This document shows, piece by piece, positions 8,394 through 15,886 of a stretch of 26,993 nucleotides of DNA. The position numbers were made by a program, and so were the translations under genes. The stretch lies in assembly GCA_033795365.1 (NCBI GenBank), contig JARYGU010000036.1:1-26993 (forward strand), written 5' to 3'. The notes below the pieces were generated by a model, which had not been told where the DNA came from, ran no database searches, and saw only the letters and a program-made list of their open reading frames with translations. Positions within the stretch are counted from its first letter, which is position 1; every line of letters begins with the position of its first letter. This stretch comes from JARYGU01 sp033795365. GTDB taxonomy: Bacteria; Pseudomonadota; Alphaproteobacteria; Rhizobiales; Rhizobiaceae.

Positions 8394-9347
8394 ATGACAA
8401 GATTCGTTCAAATGCAGTCGGCCGGCGGACCGTCGGTCTTGCAAGTCATCGAGAAAGACCTGCGCGCGCCTCGTGCCGGCGAGGTCAGGCTCATTCAAGA
8501 TGCGATCGGCCTCAACTTCGTCGATACGATGGTACGAAAAGGTCAGTATCCGATGGCGTTGCCAGCGGTCCCCGGTTTTGAAGCGGCCGGGACGATCACC
8601 GAGGTCGGATCCGGCGTCGAGGGGCTGTCGGTCGGCGATCGGGTCGCTTACTTCTTTTCAGAAGGCGCGTATGCCACCGAGAGGATCATTCCGACCGGGC
8701 CGCTCATCCGGCTGCCCGCCGATATCTCGAACGAGATCGCGGCGACCTACCTGGCAAAGGGCGGGACGGCTTGGATGGGGATGCGTGGTCTCCACAATCT
8801 CAAATCCACCGACGCAGTGCTGGTACTTGGGGCATCGGGAAGCGTGGGTGCTATCCTGTCTCGCTGGGCGAAGTCGCTGGGTGCTACAGTGATTGGCGTC
8901 GCCGGATCGCCGGATAAGCTCGACAAGGTCGCGGCCGGTGCTACTCATGCCTTCCACGCTGGCGAGCCAGATATCGCCGCCAAGATCCGTGCGATCGCAC
9001 CTGACGGTGTCGACGTCGTGTATGATTTCGTCGGCCGGGCGACCTTCTCGTTGGGCGTGTCAAGCGTCCGAGATGGTGGTGTAATTGCCGCGATCGGAGC
9101 CGCCTCGGGTCAGCCAGCGCCGGCCTCTGATGTTGTGCGACGAGGCGTTGATGTCCGCAGCGGCGGTGCCCCGCAATACGTCCGGGGACCGACAGTCGAG
9201 ATCGCAACCTCTCAGCTATGGGATGCGCTGCGCTCAGGCATCTTCAGTGATCTCGAAACCGTCCGCTATCCGTTCGACGAGATAGCCCGCGCGCATGACG
9301 ACATGGACAACCGCCGCTTGAGCGGTCTGCCGGTCCTGATCGCGTAA
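8394..9347 (+). CDS. NADPH:quinone reductase (zinc-independent MDR)
   Basis: The product is 317 residues from MTRFVQMQSAGGPSVLQVIE; GGAGA-like GGAGACAAG precedes the ATG at 8394. The GroES-like domain contains GLNFVDTMVRKGQYP and VPGFEAAGTITEVGSGV (the quinone-reductase pattern without zinc ligands). The nucleotide loop is LGASGSVGA at 145-153, followed by LSRWAKSLGATVIGV. The C-terminal portion FDEIARAHDDMDNRRLSG is typical of QorA relatives. The predicted reaction is NADPH-dependent reduction of quinones or enones. It lies 65 bp after the F420-type reductase and 96 bp before an SDR, all on one strand, so one transcript is likely. Confidence 0.92.
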   Translation: MTRFVQMQSAGGPSVLQVIEKDLRAPRAGEVRLIQDAIGLNFVDTMVRKGQYPMALPAVPGFEAAGTITEVGSGVEGLSVGDRVAYFFSEGAYATERIIPTGPLIRLPADISNEIAATYLAKGGTAWMGMRGLHNLKSTDAVLVLGASGSVGAILSRWAKSLGATVIGVAGSPDKLDKVAAGATHAFHAGEPDIAAKIRAIAPDGVDVVYDFVGRATFSLGVSSVRDGGVIAAIGAASGQPAPASDVVRRGVDVRSGGAPQYVRGPTVEIATSQLWDALRSGIFSDLETVRYPFDEIARAHDDMDNRRLSGLPVLIA

Positions 9348-9359
9348 TCCGAAAATAAT

Positions 9360-9380
9360 CGTGCGGCGGCAGGCCGCACG
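9360..9380 (+). repeat. Hairpin CGTGCGGC-N5-GCCGCACG, followed by a second small hairpin
   Basis: An 8-bp perfect stem with a five-base loop lies 12 bp after the quinone reductase stop. A second stem, CCGCC-gcaa-GGCGG, lies at about 9386-9399. Neither is followed by a T-run, so an intrinsic terminator is unlikely. An mRNA-stabilising or REP-like intercistronic element between the reductase and SDR genes is a better guess. Confidence 0.4.
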
Positions 9381-9443
9381 GACGCCCGCCGCAAGGCGGC
9401 TCGGCGAAACATTTCCCCTGTCGATAAAGAAAGGAATAGATCG

Positions 9444-10181
9444 ATGAGTGAACTAGCAGGTAAACGTGCGCTTGTGACAGGTGCGTCCCGCGGCATCGGA
9501 GCCGCGATCGCAATCGCACTGGCCGAAAAAGGCGCCGACGTAGCGATCACGTATGAACGCGCCGCTGATCGGGCAGCGCAAGTTGTCGCAACGATCGAAG
9601 GCAAAGGGCGCAAAGCGTTGGCTATCCAGGCTGACAGCATGGACCCCAATGCGGTCAAGCGGTCGGTTGATGAGGCGGCGCAGGCGTTGGGCGGCCTCGA
9701 CATCTTGGTGAACAATGCGGCTATCGCGATCTACAAGGATGTGGCGGATTTCACCGTCGCCGAGATCGACGCCCTCTTCGCCGTCAACGCTCGCTCCCCG
9801 ATCCTGGCATCGCAGGCCGCGATGCCGTATCTCGGCCAAGGCGGCCGGATCGTCACAATCGGTTCCGCAGGCGCAGAACGCATTGTCGGACCATCGACGG
9901 TTTATTCGATGACTAAATCGGCACTCCAATCATTTACCCGCGGTCTGGCGCGAGAACTTGGCCCCCGTGACATTACTGTCAACCTCATTCAGCCGGGATC
10001 AACCAACACGGAAATGAACCCGGCCGAGGGCGAGTTCGGAGATTTCCAGCGTGCTCTGATTCCGCTCGGCCGGTACGGCGAGCCGGAGGATGTCGCGGCT
10101 GCAGTGGCATTCCTCGCATCTGGTGCGGCCCGGCAAATCACCGGAACCATCCTGACAGTTGATGGCGGCACGCTAACCTAA
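9444..10181 (+). CDS. Short-chain dehydrogenase/reductase, FabG-like
   Basis: The product is 245 residues. Classical SDR features: TGASRGIGA (12-20), NNAA (90-93, the usual NNAG with Ala at the end), catalytic Ser141 in IGSAGA, and Tyr154/Lys158 in YSMTK. It ends TGTILTVDGGTLT. The pre-start AAAGGAA at about 9429-9435 supports the ATG at 9444. It shares the T-x-TEMNP-x-x-GEF segment with the SDR at 5680-6444, so the pair probably arose by duplication or act on similar substrates. It is third in the co-directional reductase group begun at 7732. The physiological substrate is unknown; the cluster suggests detoxification of reactive carbonyls or quinones. Confidence 0.92.
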   Translation: MSELAGKRALVTGASRGIGAAIAIALAEKGADVAITYERAADRAAQVVATIEGKGRKALAIQADSMDPNAVKRSVDEAAQALGGLDILVNNAAIAIYKDVADFTVAEIDALFAVNARSPILASQAAMPYLGQGGRIVTIGSAGAERIVGPSTVYSMTKSALQSFTRGLARELGPRDITVNLIQPGSTNTEMNPAEGEFGDFQRALIPLGRYGEPEDVAAAVAFLASGAARQITGTILTVDGGTLT

Positions 10182-10680
10182 GACATGCCGACGGATCCAT
10201 GGCTTGTAACGTAGGAGGTCTCAGAGTGGGGGCTAGCCGGTATCATCAACTACTAGCTTTCCACTCTCACTCCACGAGGTGGCTTTGGAGCATTGGATCG
10301 AATGGCGTGATCGAACCGCGTCTAAGTCGCGCGTCTTTCAGGAACGGACTGGCATCGGCTGGGGTACACCCGCCTCGGAATCGTGTTCGGTGAAACACTC
10401 CGATTGCAGTTCTCAACGTGGCCAGCGGTCTGTGACCGCACTCACAGGCCGGACATTTGACTACACCCTCTGAAAGCGATTTGCGCTGAAGCCCTTGCCA
10501 ACCGGCCGCTCCACATATGGGTCAGAGCCAACATGCTATGTTGGAACATGAACTTGCACGGGGAGGGACACGCATGTTGGGTGGGTTCCGGAGATAGCAA
10601 CGTAGGGTTCCTCAAATGGCGGCTTCTGCGACACCCGGGTATCGATATCATCCTGACATCGATAATTTGGAGATCCCGAC
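10182..10680. other. 499-bp gap with operator-like repeats, no supported gene
   Basis: No frame on either strand looks like a protein family. Plus-strand frames of about 64 codons at 10199 and 10279 have no recognisable domain and may be debris. The right half carries palindromes: CCAACAT-gct-ATGTTGG at 10528-10544, a further ATGTTGG at 10574-10580, and two copies of ATCGATA at 10641-10647 and 10658-10664. These sit 17-150 bp before the alpha/beta hydrolase start, so they probably belong to its promoter. Confidence 0.5.
10528..10544. promoter_or_regulatory. Palindrome CCAACAT-gct-ATGTTGG, candidate operator
   Basis: The arms are 7 bp and perfect, with a 3-bp spacer; a third half site ATGTTGG lies at 10574-10580. 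The position is 137 bp upstream of the hydrolase ATG at 10681. The binding protein is unknown; no regulator gene is adjacent. Confidence 0.4.
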
Positions 10681-11403
10681 ATGCCCGCAGTACTCGTCCA
10701 CGGCGTACCTGATACCCACCGACTCTGGGACACCGTCCGCTCTTATCTTCAACGCAAGGATATCGTTACGATCGATCTCCCCGGCTTTGGCAATCGGTTG
10801 CCGCCAGACTTCAGGTCAACAAAGGAAGAGTATCTCGACTGGCTTATCCACCGAATCGCTGAGATCGGCGAACCCGTAGATCTGGTCGGTCATGACTGGG
10901 GCTGCCTGCTGACAGGCCGTCTCACGTCGATCCGACCGGATCTGGTGCGGACCTGGACCGGCATCAGCGGGCCAATTGATCCGGAATATCCCTGGCACTA
11001 TCTCGCCAAGATCTGGCAGACCCCAGGTGAGGGCGAGCAATGGATGAAGGAGCTCGACCTCGAGGAATTTGCGGCGAAACTCGTCGAGGCCCAGATGCCG
11101 AAAGATGCGGCGGATGAATCGGTTCGGCATCTCGATGCCACCATGCGGGCGAGCATTCTCGCACTTTACCGTTCCGCAATCGAGGTCGGGGCGGAGTGGA
11201 AACCGGGTTTGAGTAGCATAACTGCGCCAGCGTTGGTGATCTGGGGCCTGGACGATCCGTTCCTGCCGCACCGCTTCGCTGACGAGCTCGGCAATGCCAT
11301 ACACGCACGCGCTGTCGTGAAGCTGCGCGCCTCGCATTGGCCAATGATAGAGCGCCCGGCCGATGTTGCGCGCGAACTCGAGGCCCATTGGACCCACGTT
11401 TAA
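10681..11403 (+). CDS. Alpha/beta hydrolase with Asp nucleophile (epoxide hydrolase/haloalkane dehalogenase type)
   Basis: The product is 240 residues from MPAVLVHGVPDTHRLWDTV, with GGAG eight bases before the ATG. The oxyanion motif HGVPDT (7-12) and the nucleophile elbow VGHDWG (69-74) put Asp72 where serine hydrolases have Ser. This is the hallmark of epoxide hydrolases, haloalkane dehalogenases and fluoroacetate dehalogenases, which form an aspartyl-ester intermediate. The acid is Asp191 or Asp192 in WGLDDPFLP and the base is His219 in ASHWPMIERP, near the C-terminus. The cap domain (about 98-175) is short. At 240 residues it is smaller than most relatives (280-320). The substrate cannot be inferred; a Gfo/Idh/MocA dehydrogenase follows on the same strand. 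Confidence 0.85.
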   Translation: MPAVLVHGVPDTHRLWDTVRSYLQRKDIVTIDLPGFGNRLPPDFRSTKEEYLDWLIHRIAEIGEPVDLVGHDWGCLLTGRLTSIRPDLVRTWTGISGPIDPEYPWHYLAKIWQTPGEGEQWMKELDLEEFAAKLVEAQMPKDAADESVRHLDATMRASILALYRSAIEVGAEWKPGLSSITAPALVIWGLDDPFLPHRFADELGNAIHARAVVKLRASHWPMIERPADVARELEAHWTHV

Positions 11404-11564
11404 CTCTCTGCGCTGCATCACTTCGGCTCAAACCCACGCAGCCGCAACGCGAACGGCAATGCTTGGTCACTCGCTAAGCACCCGAGCATTTGTCCGAAAA
11501 CGAAACCATGGTGAAGCAGCACGGCGAGCATTGCCCAGGCTGCACCAGACAGGAGCACGCCTAC

Positions 11565-12683
11565 ATGACAAACTCAGCAATCGCCCGGATTGGCGTCGGC
11601 ATCATTGGCGCCAGTGCCGATCGAGGCTGGGGCGGAATTGCCCACGTCCCCGCGCTGCGGGCGCTCGATGCATTCCAGATCCGCGCTGTCAGCACAACTC
11701 GTATGGAGAGTGCGAACGCGACCGCTAGCCGACTGGGCGCCGATCTTTCCTTTGACACACATCAGGCGCTGGTCCTGCGGCCGGAGGTCGACTTGGTGGT
11801 GGTTGCGGTCAAGGTGCCGGATCACAAGCAGATCGTTTCCGACGCGCTCGCCGCGGGCAAGATGGTCTACTGCGAATGGCCGCTCGCGCGAAACCTATCG
11901 GAAGCCGAAGTGCTGGAGGGGGTTGCCCGCGAACGGCGGCTGCGCACGGTTATCGGGTTGCAGGGCGGCCTCCACCCGCCGATCCGCTATCTCCGCGACC
12001 TCGTCCGGCAGGGCGTGATCGGCGTGCCGCTCAGCACAAGCGTTCGGGCGCATCTGAACGACGAAATGTGGGTCGGCCGATATGACCGGCCATTCGAATA
12101 CATGGCTCGCGCAGAGAATGGCGCCACGCTTCAAAGCATCATGCTCGGCCACGCGCTCCAACCGCTCGCGCACGTACTCGGCGCATTTGAGAGCCTGTCC
12201 GCCGTCGTGGCCAATCAGCGCGGCGACGGCGTCCGCCTCTCGGATGGCACTTCCCTCGTGAAGGACGCGCCGGACGAGATCATCGTCGCCGGTGTTCTCG
12301 AAGGCGGGATCGTCACTTCGCTGCACTACAGTGCCGGGCAGTCCGCCGGCTTGGTGTGGGAGATCCAGGGCACGGAAGGCAGTCTGCACGTGGAGACGGC
12401 GTCGGGTTACATCCACTTCGGCGACGTGACCATCACGTTGCGCCGCGGTAGCGAGCCTGTCCAGCAGCTACAGGTCCCGCCCGCATATGCGGCTCCCGAC
12501 CTGCAACTTGAGGCGCCCGCGGCGGGGGTCGCCCGCCTCTACGCCCAGCTCGCCGCCGACCTCCGCGACGGAACCGCAGATGCGCCGGACTTCGCAGTCG
12601 CACTCAATCGTCATCGGGTGCTCGAGGCGATCACACAGGCCGCTGAAACGGGTCATCGCCAGCGTCTGTCCTATCCCGCCTAG
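11565..12683 (+). CDS. Gfo/Idh/MocA-family oxidoreductase with Gal80p-like C-terminal domain
   Basis: The product is 372 residues from MTNSAIARIGVGIIGASADR; AGGAG nine bases upstream decides this ATG over in-frame upstream TTG/ATG codons (11490, 11508). The N-terminal Rossmann fold has VGIIGASADRGWGG (11-24). EWPLARNLSEAE (104-115) replaces the usual EKP motif, with Trp in place of the conserved Lys, as is common in the Gal80-like subgroup. The C-terminal alpha/beta domain includes NGATLQSIMLGHALQPLAHVLG and QSAGLVWEIQGTEGSLHVE. Members oxidise sugars or inositols with NAD(P), while Gal80 itself is a non-catalytic sensor. Loss of the Lys means catalysis should not be assumed. It lies 161 bp after the alpha/beta hydrolase. 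Confidence 0.85.
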   Translation: MTNSAIARIGVGIIGASADRGWGGIAHVPALRALDAFQIRAVSTTRMESANATASRLGADLSFDTHQALVLRPEVDLVVVAVKVPDHKQIVSDALAAGKMVYCEWPLARNLSEAEVLEGVARERRLRTVIGLQGGLHPPIRYLRDLVRQGVIGVPLSTSVRAHLNDEMWVGRYDRPFEYMARAENGATLQSIMLGHALQPLAHVLGAFESLSAVVANQRGDGVRLSDGTSLVKDAPDEIIVAGVLEGGIVTSLHYSAGQSAGLVWEIQGTEGSLHVETASGYIHFGDVTITLRRGSEPVQQLQVPPAYAAPDLQLEAPAAGVARLYAQLAADLRDGTADAPDFAVALNRHRVLEAITQAAETGHRQRLSYPA

Positions 12684-12784
12684 TCAACATCAATCTCTGA
12701 AAACTCTGGAGGGGCCTGACCATGGCCCTCAACCGCCAGCAGAGGCACCATGGCGTCTATCGAGGCCATACTTAAGACGAAGAG

Positions 12785-12811
12785 GAAAAAATTAATCCGC
12801 CCGAAGCGGAT
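12785..12811 (-). terminator. Intrinsic terminator with UUCG-type loop, minus strand
   Basis: On the minus strand the stem AATCCGC-TTCGG-GCGGATT is followed directly by AATTTTTTCC. The 7-bp stem, stable UUCGG loop and T-run make a good Rho-independent terminator. It lies about 115 bp past the end of the AraC-type remnant (stop at 12927), whose transcript it would end. Confidence 0.7.
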
Positions 12812-12926
12812 TCTCGATCGCATGCGCATTGGCCAATCTCCTCTAAAGTTTGCCTTTGACAACAAGCCACCCTTCATCCCGCGGAGGCTGAACTTCGGGG
12901 ACTAGCGTAGCTACTTCACCACACTC

Positions 12927-13388
12927 CTACTGCTGAGTAGATCGGCGTGCCTCGGGCTTTAGCGTTGCTCTAAGGTTTGCGGCATCGTCGCTTGGCGTCA
13001 GATTGAACAAGCGACGATAATCACGATTGAATTGAGAGATGCTCTCGTAGCCGACGTCATAGGCGACAGCGGAGATCGTGTTAGCACCGGAGAGAACTCG
13101 TCGCGCTTCCTGCAGCCGTACGCGCTTCTGGAACTGAACCGGCGACAGTGATGTCACCGCCTTGAAATGTCGATGAAAGCTCGGAATGCTCATGTTCGCC
13201 TGCGCCGCAAGATCGGCAATGCTGAGTGTGTCGGCTATGTTTTCCCGGATCCAGGCTGTGGTTCTGCCGATGCGAGCTGCGTGTCCATTGGCGAAGGCGA
13301 GCTGGCTCAGAAAAGGGCCGTGCTCGGTGTGAAGTAAACGCCAGACGATTTCGCGCCGTCTGGACTTCGGTTCTGATCTCTTGCGCTC
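12927..13388 (-). pseudogene. AraC-family regulator, 5'-truncated (DNA-binding half only)
   Basis: An open frame from 13388 reads EIVWRLLHTEHGPFLSQLAF, the end of the AraC-type N-terminal domain (PF06719-like). The two helix-turn-helices follow: DTLSIADLAAQANMSIPSFH and ISAVAYDVGYESISQFNRDY, then RRLFNLTP. This is the subfamily that often controls adjacent oxidoreductase genes. Most of the N-terminal effector domain is missing: a TGA at 13391-13389 and unrelated sequence precede it. A shorter start at ATG 13193 would leave 88 residues covering little more than the second helix-turn-helix. The break lies between this gene and the Fe-S subunit gene, so a deletion may have removed both the AraC N-terminus and the rest of an aldehyde oxidase operon. 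Confidence 0.75.
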
Positions 13389-13445
13389 TCAACGATTGCC
13401 CCGGCAAGCGATGCTGGTCGGGAATAATGAAATGGCTGCATCTTG

Positions 13446-14058
13446 TCACTCTCCCATCTGCTCGCTCGCCTGCGAAATCGCGGCAACGACGTTGGGATAG
13501 GCCGCGCACCGACAGATGTTGCCGCTCATATATTCACGGATTTCCTCGGGGCTGCCGGTATGCCCTTCACGGACGCAACTAACGGCCGACAAAATCTGGC
13601 CGGGGGTGCAGTACCCGCACTGGAAGGCATCGTGATCGATAAATGCCTGCTTCATCGGGTGCAGATCTTCGGCCGCGCCGTCCAATCCTTCGATTGTCAC
13701 GATGTCGCGCCCCTCAGCGGTTACAACCAGCGTCAAACAGGATAATTGCCGCCTGCCATCTACGAGGATGGTGCACGCACCGCATTGCCCATGGTCGCAT
13801 CCTTTCTTCGCGCCCGTCAGGCCGATCTCCTCGCGCAACGCGTCGAGCAACGTAACTCTGGTATCGACGTCGAGCCGGTAATTGCGCTTGTTGATTTTCA
13901 ACTCGATGCCAACCGGGTCGCGAATATCATTGGCCAAGGAAGTTTCAGCGGCGCTGGCCGACCCACCTCGCGCGATCAAAGGGGCGGCACCGGTCAATCA
14001 GGAACCGCCTTCGGCCAGTGGCTGGCAGTGCAGTTTTTTCTCGCATGTCACCACCCAT
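13446..14058 (-). pseudogene. 2Fe-2S subunit of a PaoABC/YagTSR-type aldehyde oxidoreductase, frameshift in Tat signal
   Basis: The mature part contains the plant-type ferredoxin domain with CDHGQCGACTILVDG (Cys ligands) and the alpha-helical domain with FQCGYCTPGQI and GNICRC. Together they hold the two [2Fe-2S] clusters of the xanthine dehydrogenase family, and HPMKQAFIDHDAFQCGYC closely matches PaoA. ATG 14058 follows GAGGAGA and begins MGGDMREKTALPATGRRRFL, a twin-arginine signal. At 13998 one extra base shifts the frame, and the protein resumes as TGAAPLIARGGSASA. If the base is an error, the gene encodes a complete exported subunit. The FAD and molybdenum subunits that should follow are absent; AraC debris is there instead. 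The subunit is therefore an orphan with no partner in the window. Confidence 0.8.
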
Positions 14059-14181
14059 CGCGGTCTCCTCGTGTGGCAGTGGTCGATCTTTTCAGACAAC
14101 TTCGACGTGAGAGGCTCACGCGAGAGCAGTATGTCGTTTTAAATCAGACCTCATTCCACCCGACATCAAGGATGGCGGCTA

Positions 14182-14427
14182 TGCAATTTCTCTCAACATC
14201 CCGCACGATTTAATCAAAGACACTTGCGCGAGTGCCTCGCTGGCGACGGCATCAAACGTCGATACTCGGGGTTCCAGCCCGGCCTCCCTGAAACCGTCGG
14301 GGACTTCCGCAGCCGCGACGTCGATCGCCTAGAAGACTTTGTCTAACATCGAACGCTCCCCCGCGTTGCGCATCACAAGGTACTTCCGCTGTTCGGGCGT
14401 CGGCGCGGAGCAGGCCTTCTCGGTCAT
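14182..14427 (-). pseudogene. Unrecognised short reading frame interrupted by one TAG
   Basis: From ATG 14427 the minus strand reads MTEKACSAPTPEQRKYLVMR, then GERSMLDKVF and a TAG at 14331-14329. Without the stop it continues DVAAAEVPDGFREAGLEP and ends near 14182. GAGAAAGG lies just before the ATG. I do not recognise the family. The codon character looks protein-like but the evidence is thin; it may be the remnant of a small gene upstream of the aldehyde oxidoreductase subunit. The rest of the 14059-14500 gap shows nothing else. Confidence 0.25.
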
Positions 14428-14500
14428 ACCTTTCTCCATAGGATCAGGTTGGCGTTCCTGGAATTCGTGCTATCTCAAGCGGAACCACGGGAGGTCGTAG

Positions 14501-14854
14501 ATGAAGGTCCAAAAGTTCAGCATTTCAGACGCAGAACTCGTCAAATCGCCTGGACAGGATGCCGACATCTATGTCGGTAATCTGGTGGACGAGAGAAACG
14601 GTGGCCCTGTCTCGATCGGCTACGGCCGGTATGCCCCCGGTCAGTCGCTGACCGAGACGATGGCCGTAGACGACACGATGATTGTCCTTGAAGGACGATT
14701 GTCAGTATCCACCAGCGATGGCACGGTTACTGCGGGACCCGGCGACATTGTTTACATGCCTAAGGGCCAGTCCGTCACCATCACGACCGAGGGCGAGGGC
14801 GCGACGACGGCTTTTGTGACCTATCCGCACTGGGCCGAGGCTCGCGAGAGATAA
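14501..14854 (+). CDS. Small cupin-domain protein (EutQ-like)
   Basis: The product is 117 residues; GGGAGG nine bases upstream supports ATG 14501. The cupin barrel is recognisable from YGRYAPGQSLTETMAVDDTM (motif 1, lacking the usual two metal-binding His) and GTVTAGPGDIVYMPKGQSVT (motif 2). The pattern resembles EutQ-type single-domain cupins, which are metal-poor and variable in activity. With His largely absent from motif 1, a metal-dependent dioxygenase is unlikely; a small-molecule-binding or isomerase role is possible. It converges with the LysR gene at 14939 and has no obvious operon partner. Confidence 0.75.
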   Translation: MKVQKFSISDAELVKSPGQDADIYVGNLVDERNGGPVSIGYGRYAPGQSLTETMAVDDTMIVLEGRLSVSTSDGTVTAGPGDIVYMPKGQSVTITTEGEGATTAFVTYPHWAEARER

Positions 14855-14938
14855 AAAGAGACGACCTCTCTCACAACGTGGCCTGCCCGGTGTTGCAGCC
14901 GGAGCCCTTCCCCTCCGTCTGATGCAAGTCCGAAACCC

Positions 14939-15784
14939 TTACAGGCTAGGGAGGGTCGAGCGGATATGTTCGACAAGAGCCTTCGCAATTACCGAAGGCC
15001 GGCTCTCTCCGAACTCCACCGACAGTCCTATCGTAGGAAGGGCGGGCAGTCCGTCCGTGACGACGAAGAGATCCGGCGGAACGGCAGTCCTCGTGAACAC
15101 GCTAACGGCGTGACCCGACCGAGCGATCGCTGTCAGGCCCGCGAGACTGTTGCTTGCAAAAGCCACGCGGTATCGTCGCTTTGACGCTTCCATGACGTCG
15201 CAGGCCGCGCGGTAGTCGAGCGTTGCAGGTGCGGAAAGGGCGAGCGGAAGGATGTGCCGATCCAGGATAGCTGGCCTGGACGAATTCGCTACCCACACGA
15301 AATCCTCTCTCCTGATGATTTCCGGACTGGCCAGTTCTGAAAGTGATACGATTCCGAGTTCGATCTGCCTTCTTCTCAGCATTGGCCTCAGCTCAGTGGT
15401 AGGCGCGCATACCATTCGTAGTTCGACGTCCGGGTGCCGTTCGAAAAAGCCCTTCAGGATGGAGGGAAGAAAAGCGATGGAGTAGTCTTCCGGGCAGCCG
15501 AGACTGACGGAGCCCTGCAGAGTGGCGCCGCTCATATTCGCTAGCAACTCGTCATGCTGGGCGAGGAGGGCTTCTGCATGTACGAGCAGCTTCTCGCCTG
15601 CGGACGTCAGGCCGACACCGGATCCGCTCCGATGGAGCAGGGTCTGCCCGATCATGCCCTCGAGGCGCTGCATCTGCATGCTCAATGCCGATTGCGTCCG
15701 ACCCACCTGCTGAGATGCCACGCTTATGGAGCCCGAGCGGGCAACCACTGCAAAGTTTCTGAGGACTGACAGGTCAAGGGTCAT
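14939..15784 (-). CDS. dgdR: LysR-family regulator, probable DgdR-type repressor of dgdA
   Basis: The product is 281 residues from MTLDLSVLRNFAVVARSGS (15784); longer in-frame starts up to 15934 would run across the divergent promoter and into dgdA. The HTH is in SVASQQVGRTQSALSMQMQR, with the wing LLHRSGSGVGLTSAGEK. The effector domain follows (GSVSLGCPEDYSIAFLPSIL, RQIELGIVSLSE, GLTAIARSGHAVSVFTR). In Burkholderia cepacia a LysR-type protein, DgdR, is transcribed divergently from dgdA and represses it in the absence of inducing dialkylglycines. The same arrangement here, with a strong dyad in the 102-bp gap, supports the name. The gene symbol rests on context rather than sequence comparison. 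Confidence 0.8.
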   Translation of the reverse strand: MTLDLSVLRNFAVVARSGSISVASQQVGRTQSALSMQMQRLEGMIGQTLLHRSGSGVGLTSAGEKLLVHAEALLAQHDELLANMSGATLQGSVSLGCPEDYSIAFLPSILKGFFERHPDVELRMVCAPTTELRPMLRRRQIELGIVSLSELASPEIIRREDFVWVANSSRPAILDRHILPLALSAPATLDYRAACDVMEASKRRYRVAFASNSLAGLTAIARSGHAVSVFTRTAVPPDLFVVTDGLPALPTIGLSVEFGESRPSVIAKALVEHIRSTLPSL

Positions 15785-15799
15785 ATGGCCATCTACTTT

Positions 15800-15827
15800 A
15801 TTGATATCGGAGTGGAATAATATCAAT
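15800..15827. promoter_or_regulatory. Candidate DgdR operator, ATTGATAT-N12-ATATCAAT
   Basis: This perfect 8-bp-arm dyad in the dgdR-dgdA intergenic region lies 15 bp from the dgdR start and about 60 bp before the dgdA GTG. Placement next to the regulator start is typical of LysR autoregulatory sites that also control the divergent gene. Its sequence differs from the TTCAA-N7-TTGAA sites elsewhere in the window. Confidence 0.6.
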
Positions 15828-15886
15828 TTGCCTGGAAAGAAAACACTGCATAGCTTTTCCTCAGCGCCAACTGAAGGAATAGCCCC

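Noticed and set aside
12722..12775. Tiny plus-strand frame (MALNRQQRHHGVYRGHT) after a GGAGGGG sequence
   Set aside because: The ribosome site is attractive, but 17 residues with no counterpart I recognise is too little to call.
12680..12877. Minus-strand frame of 65 codons between the Gfo/Idh/MocA and AraC genes
   Set aside because: It runs through the clear terminator hairpin at 12785-12811 and has no family character.
13081..13509. Minus-strand frame of 142 codons overlapping the AraC remnant
   Set aside because: It reads the AraC sequence in the wrong frame; the correct frame gives both helix-turn-helices.
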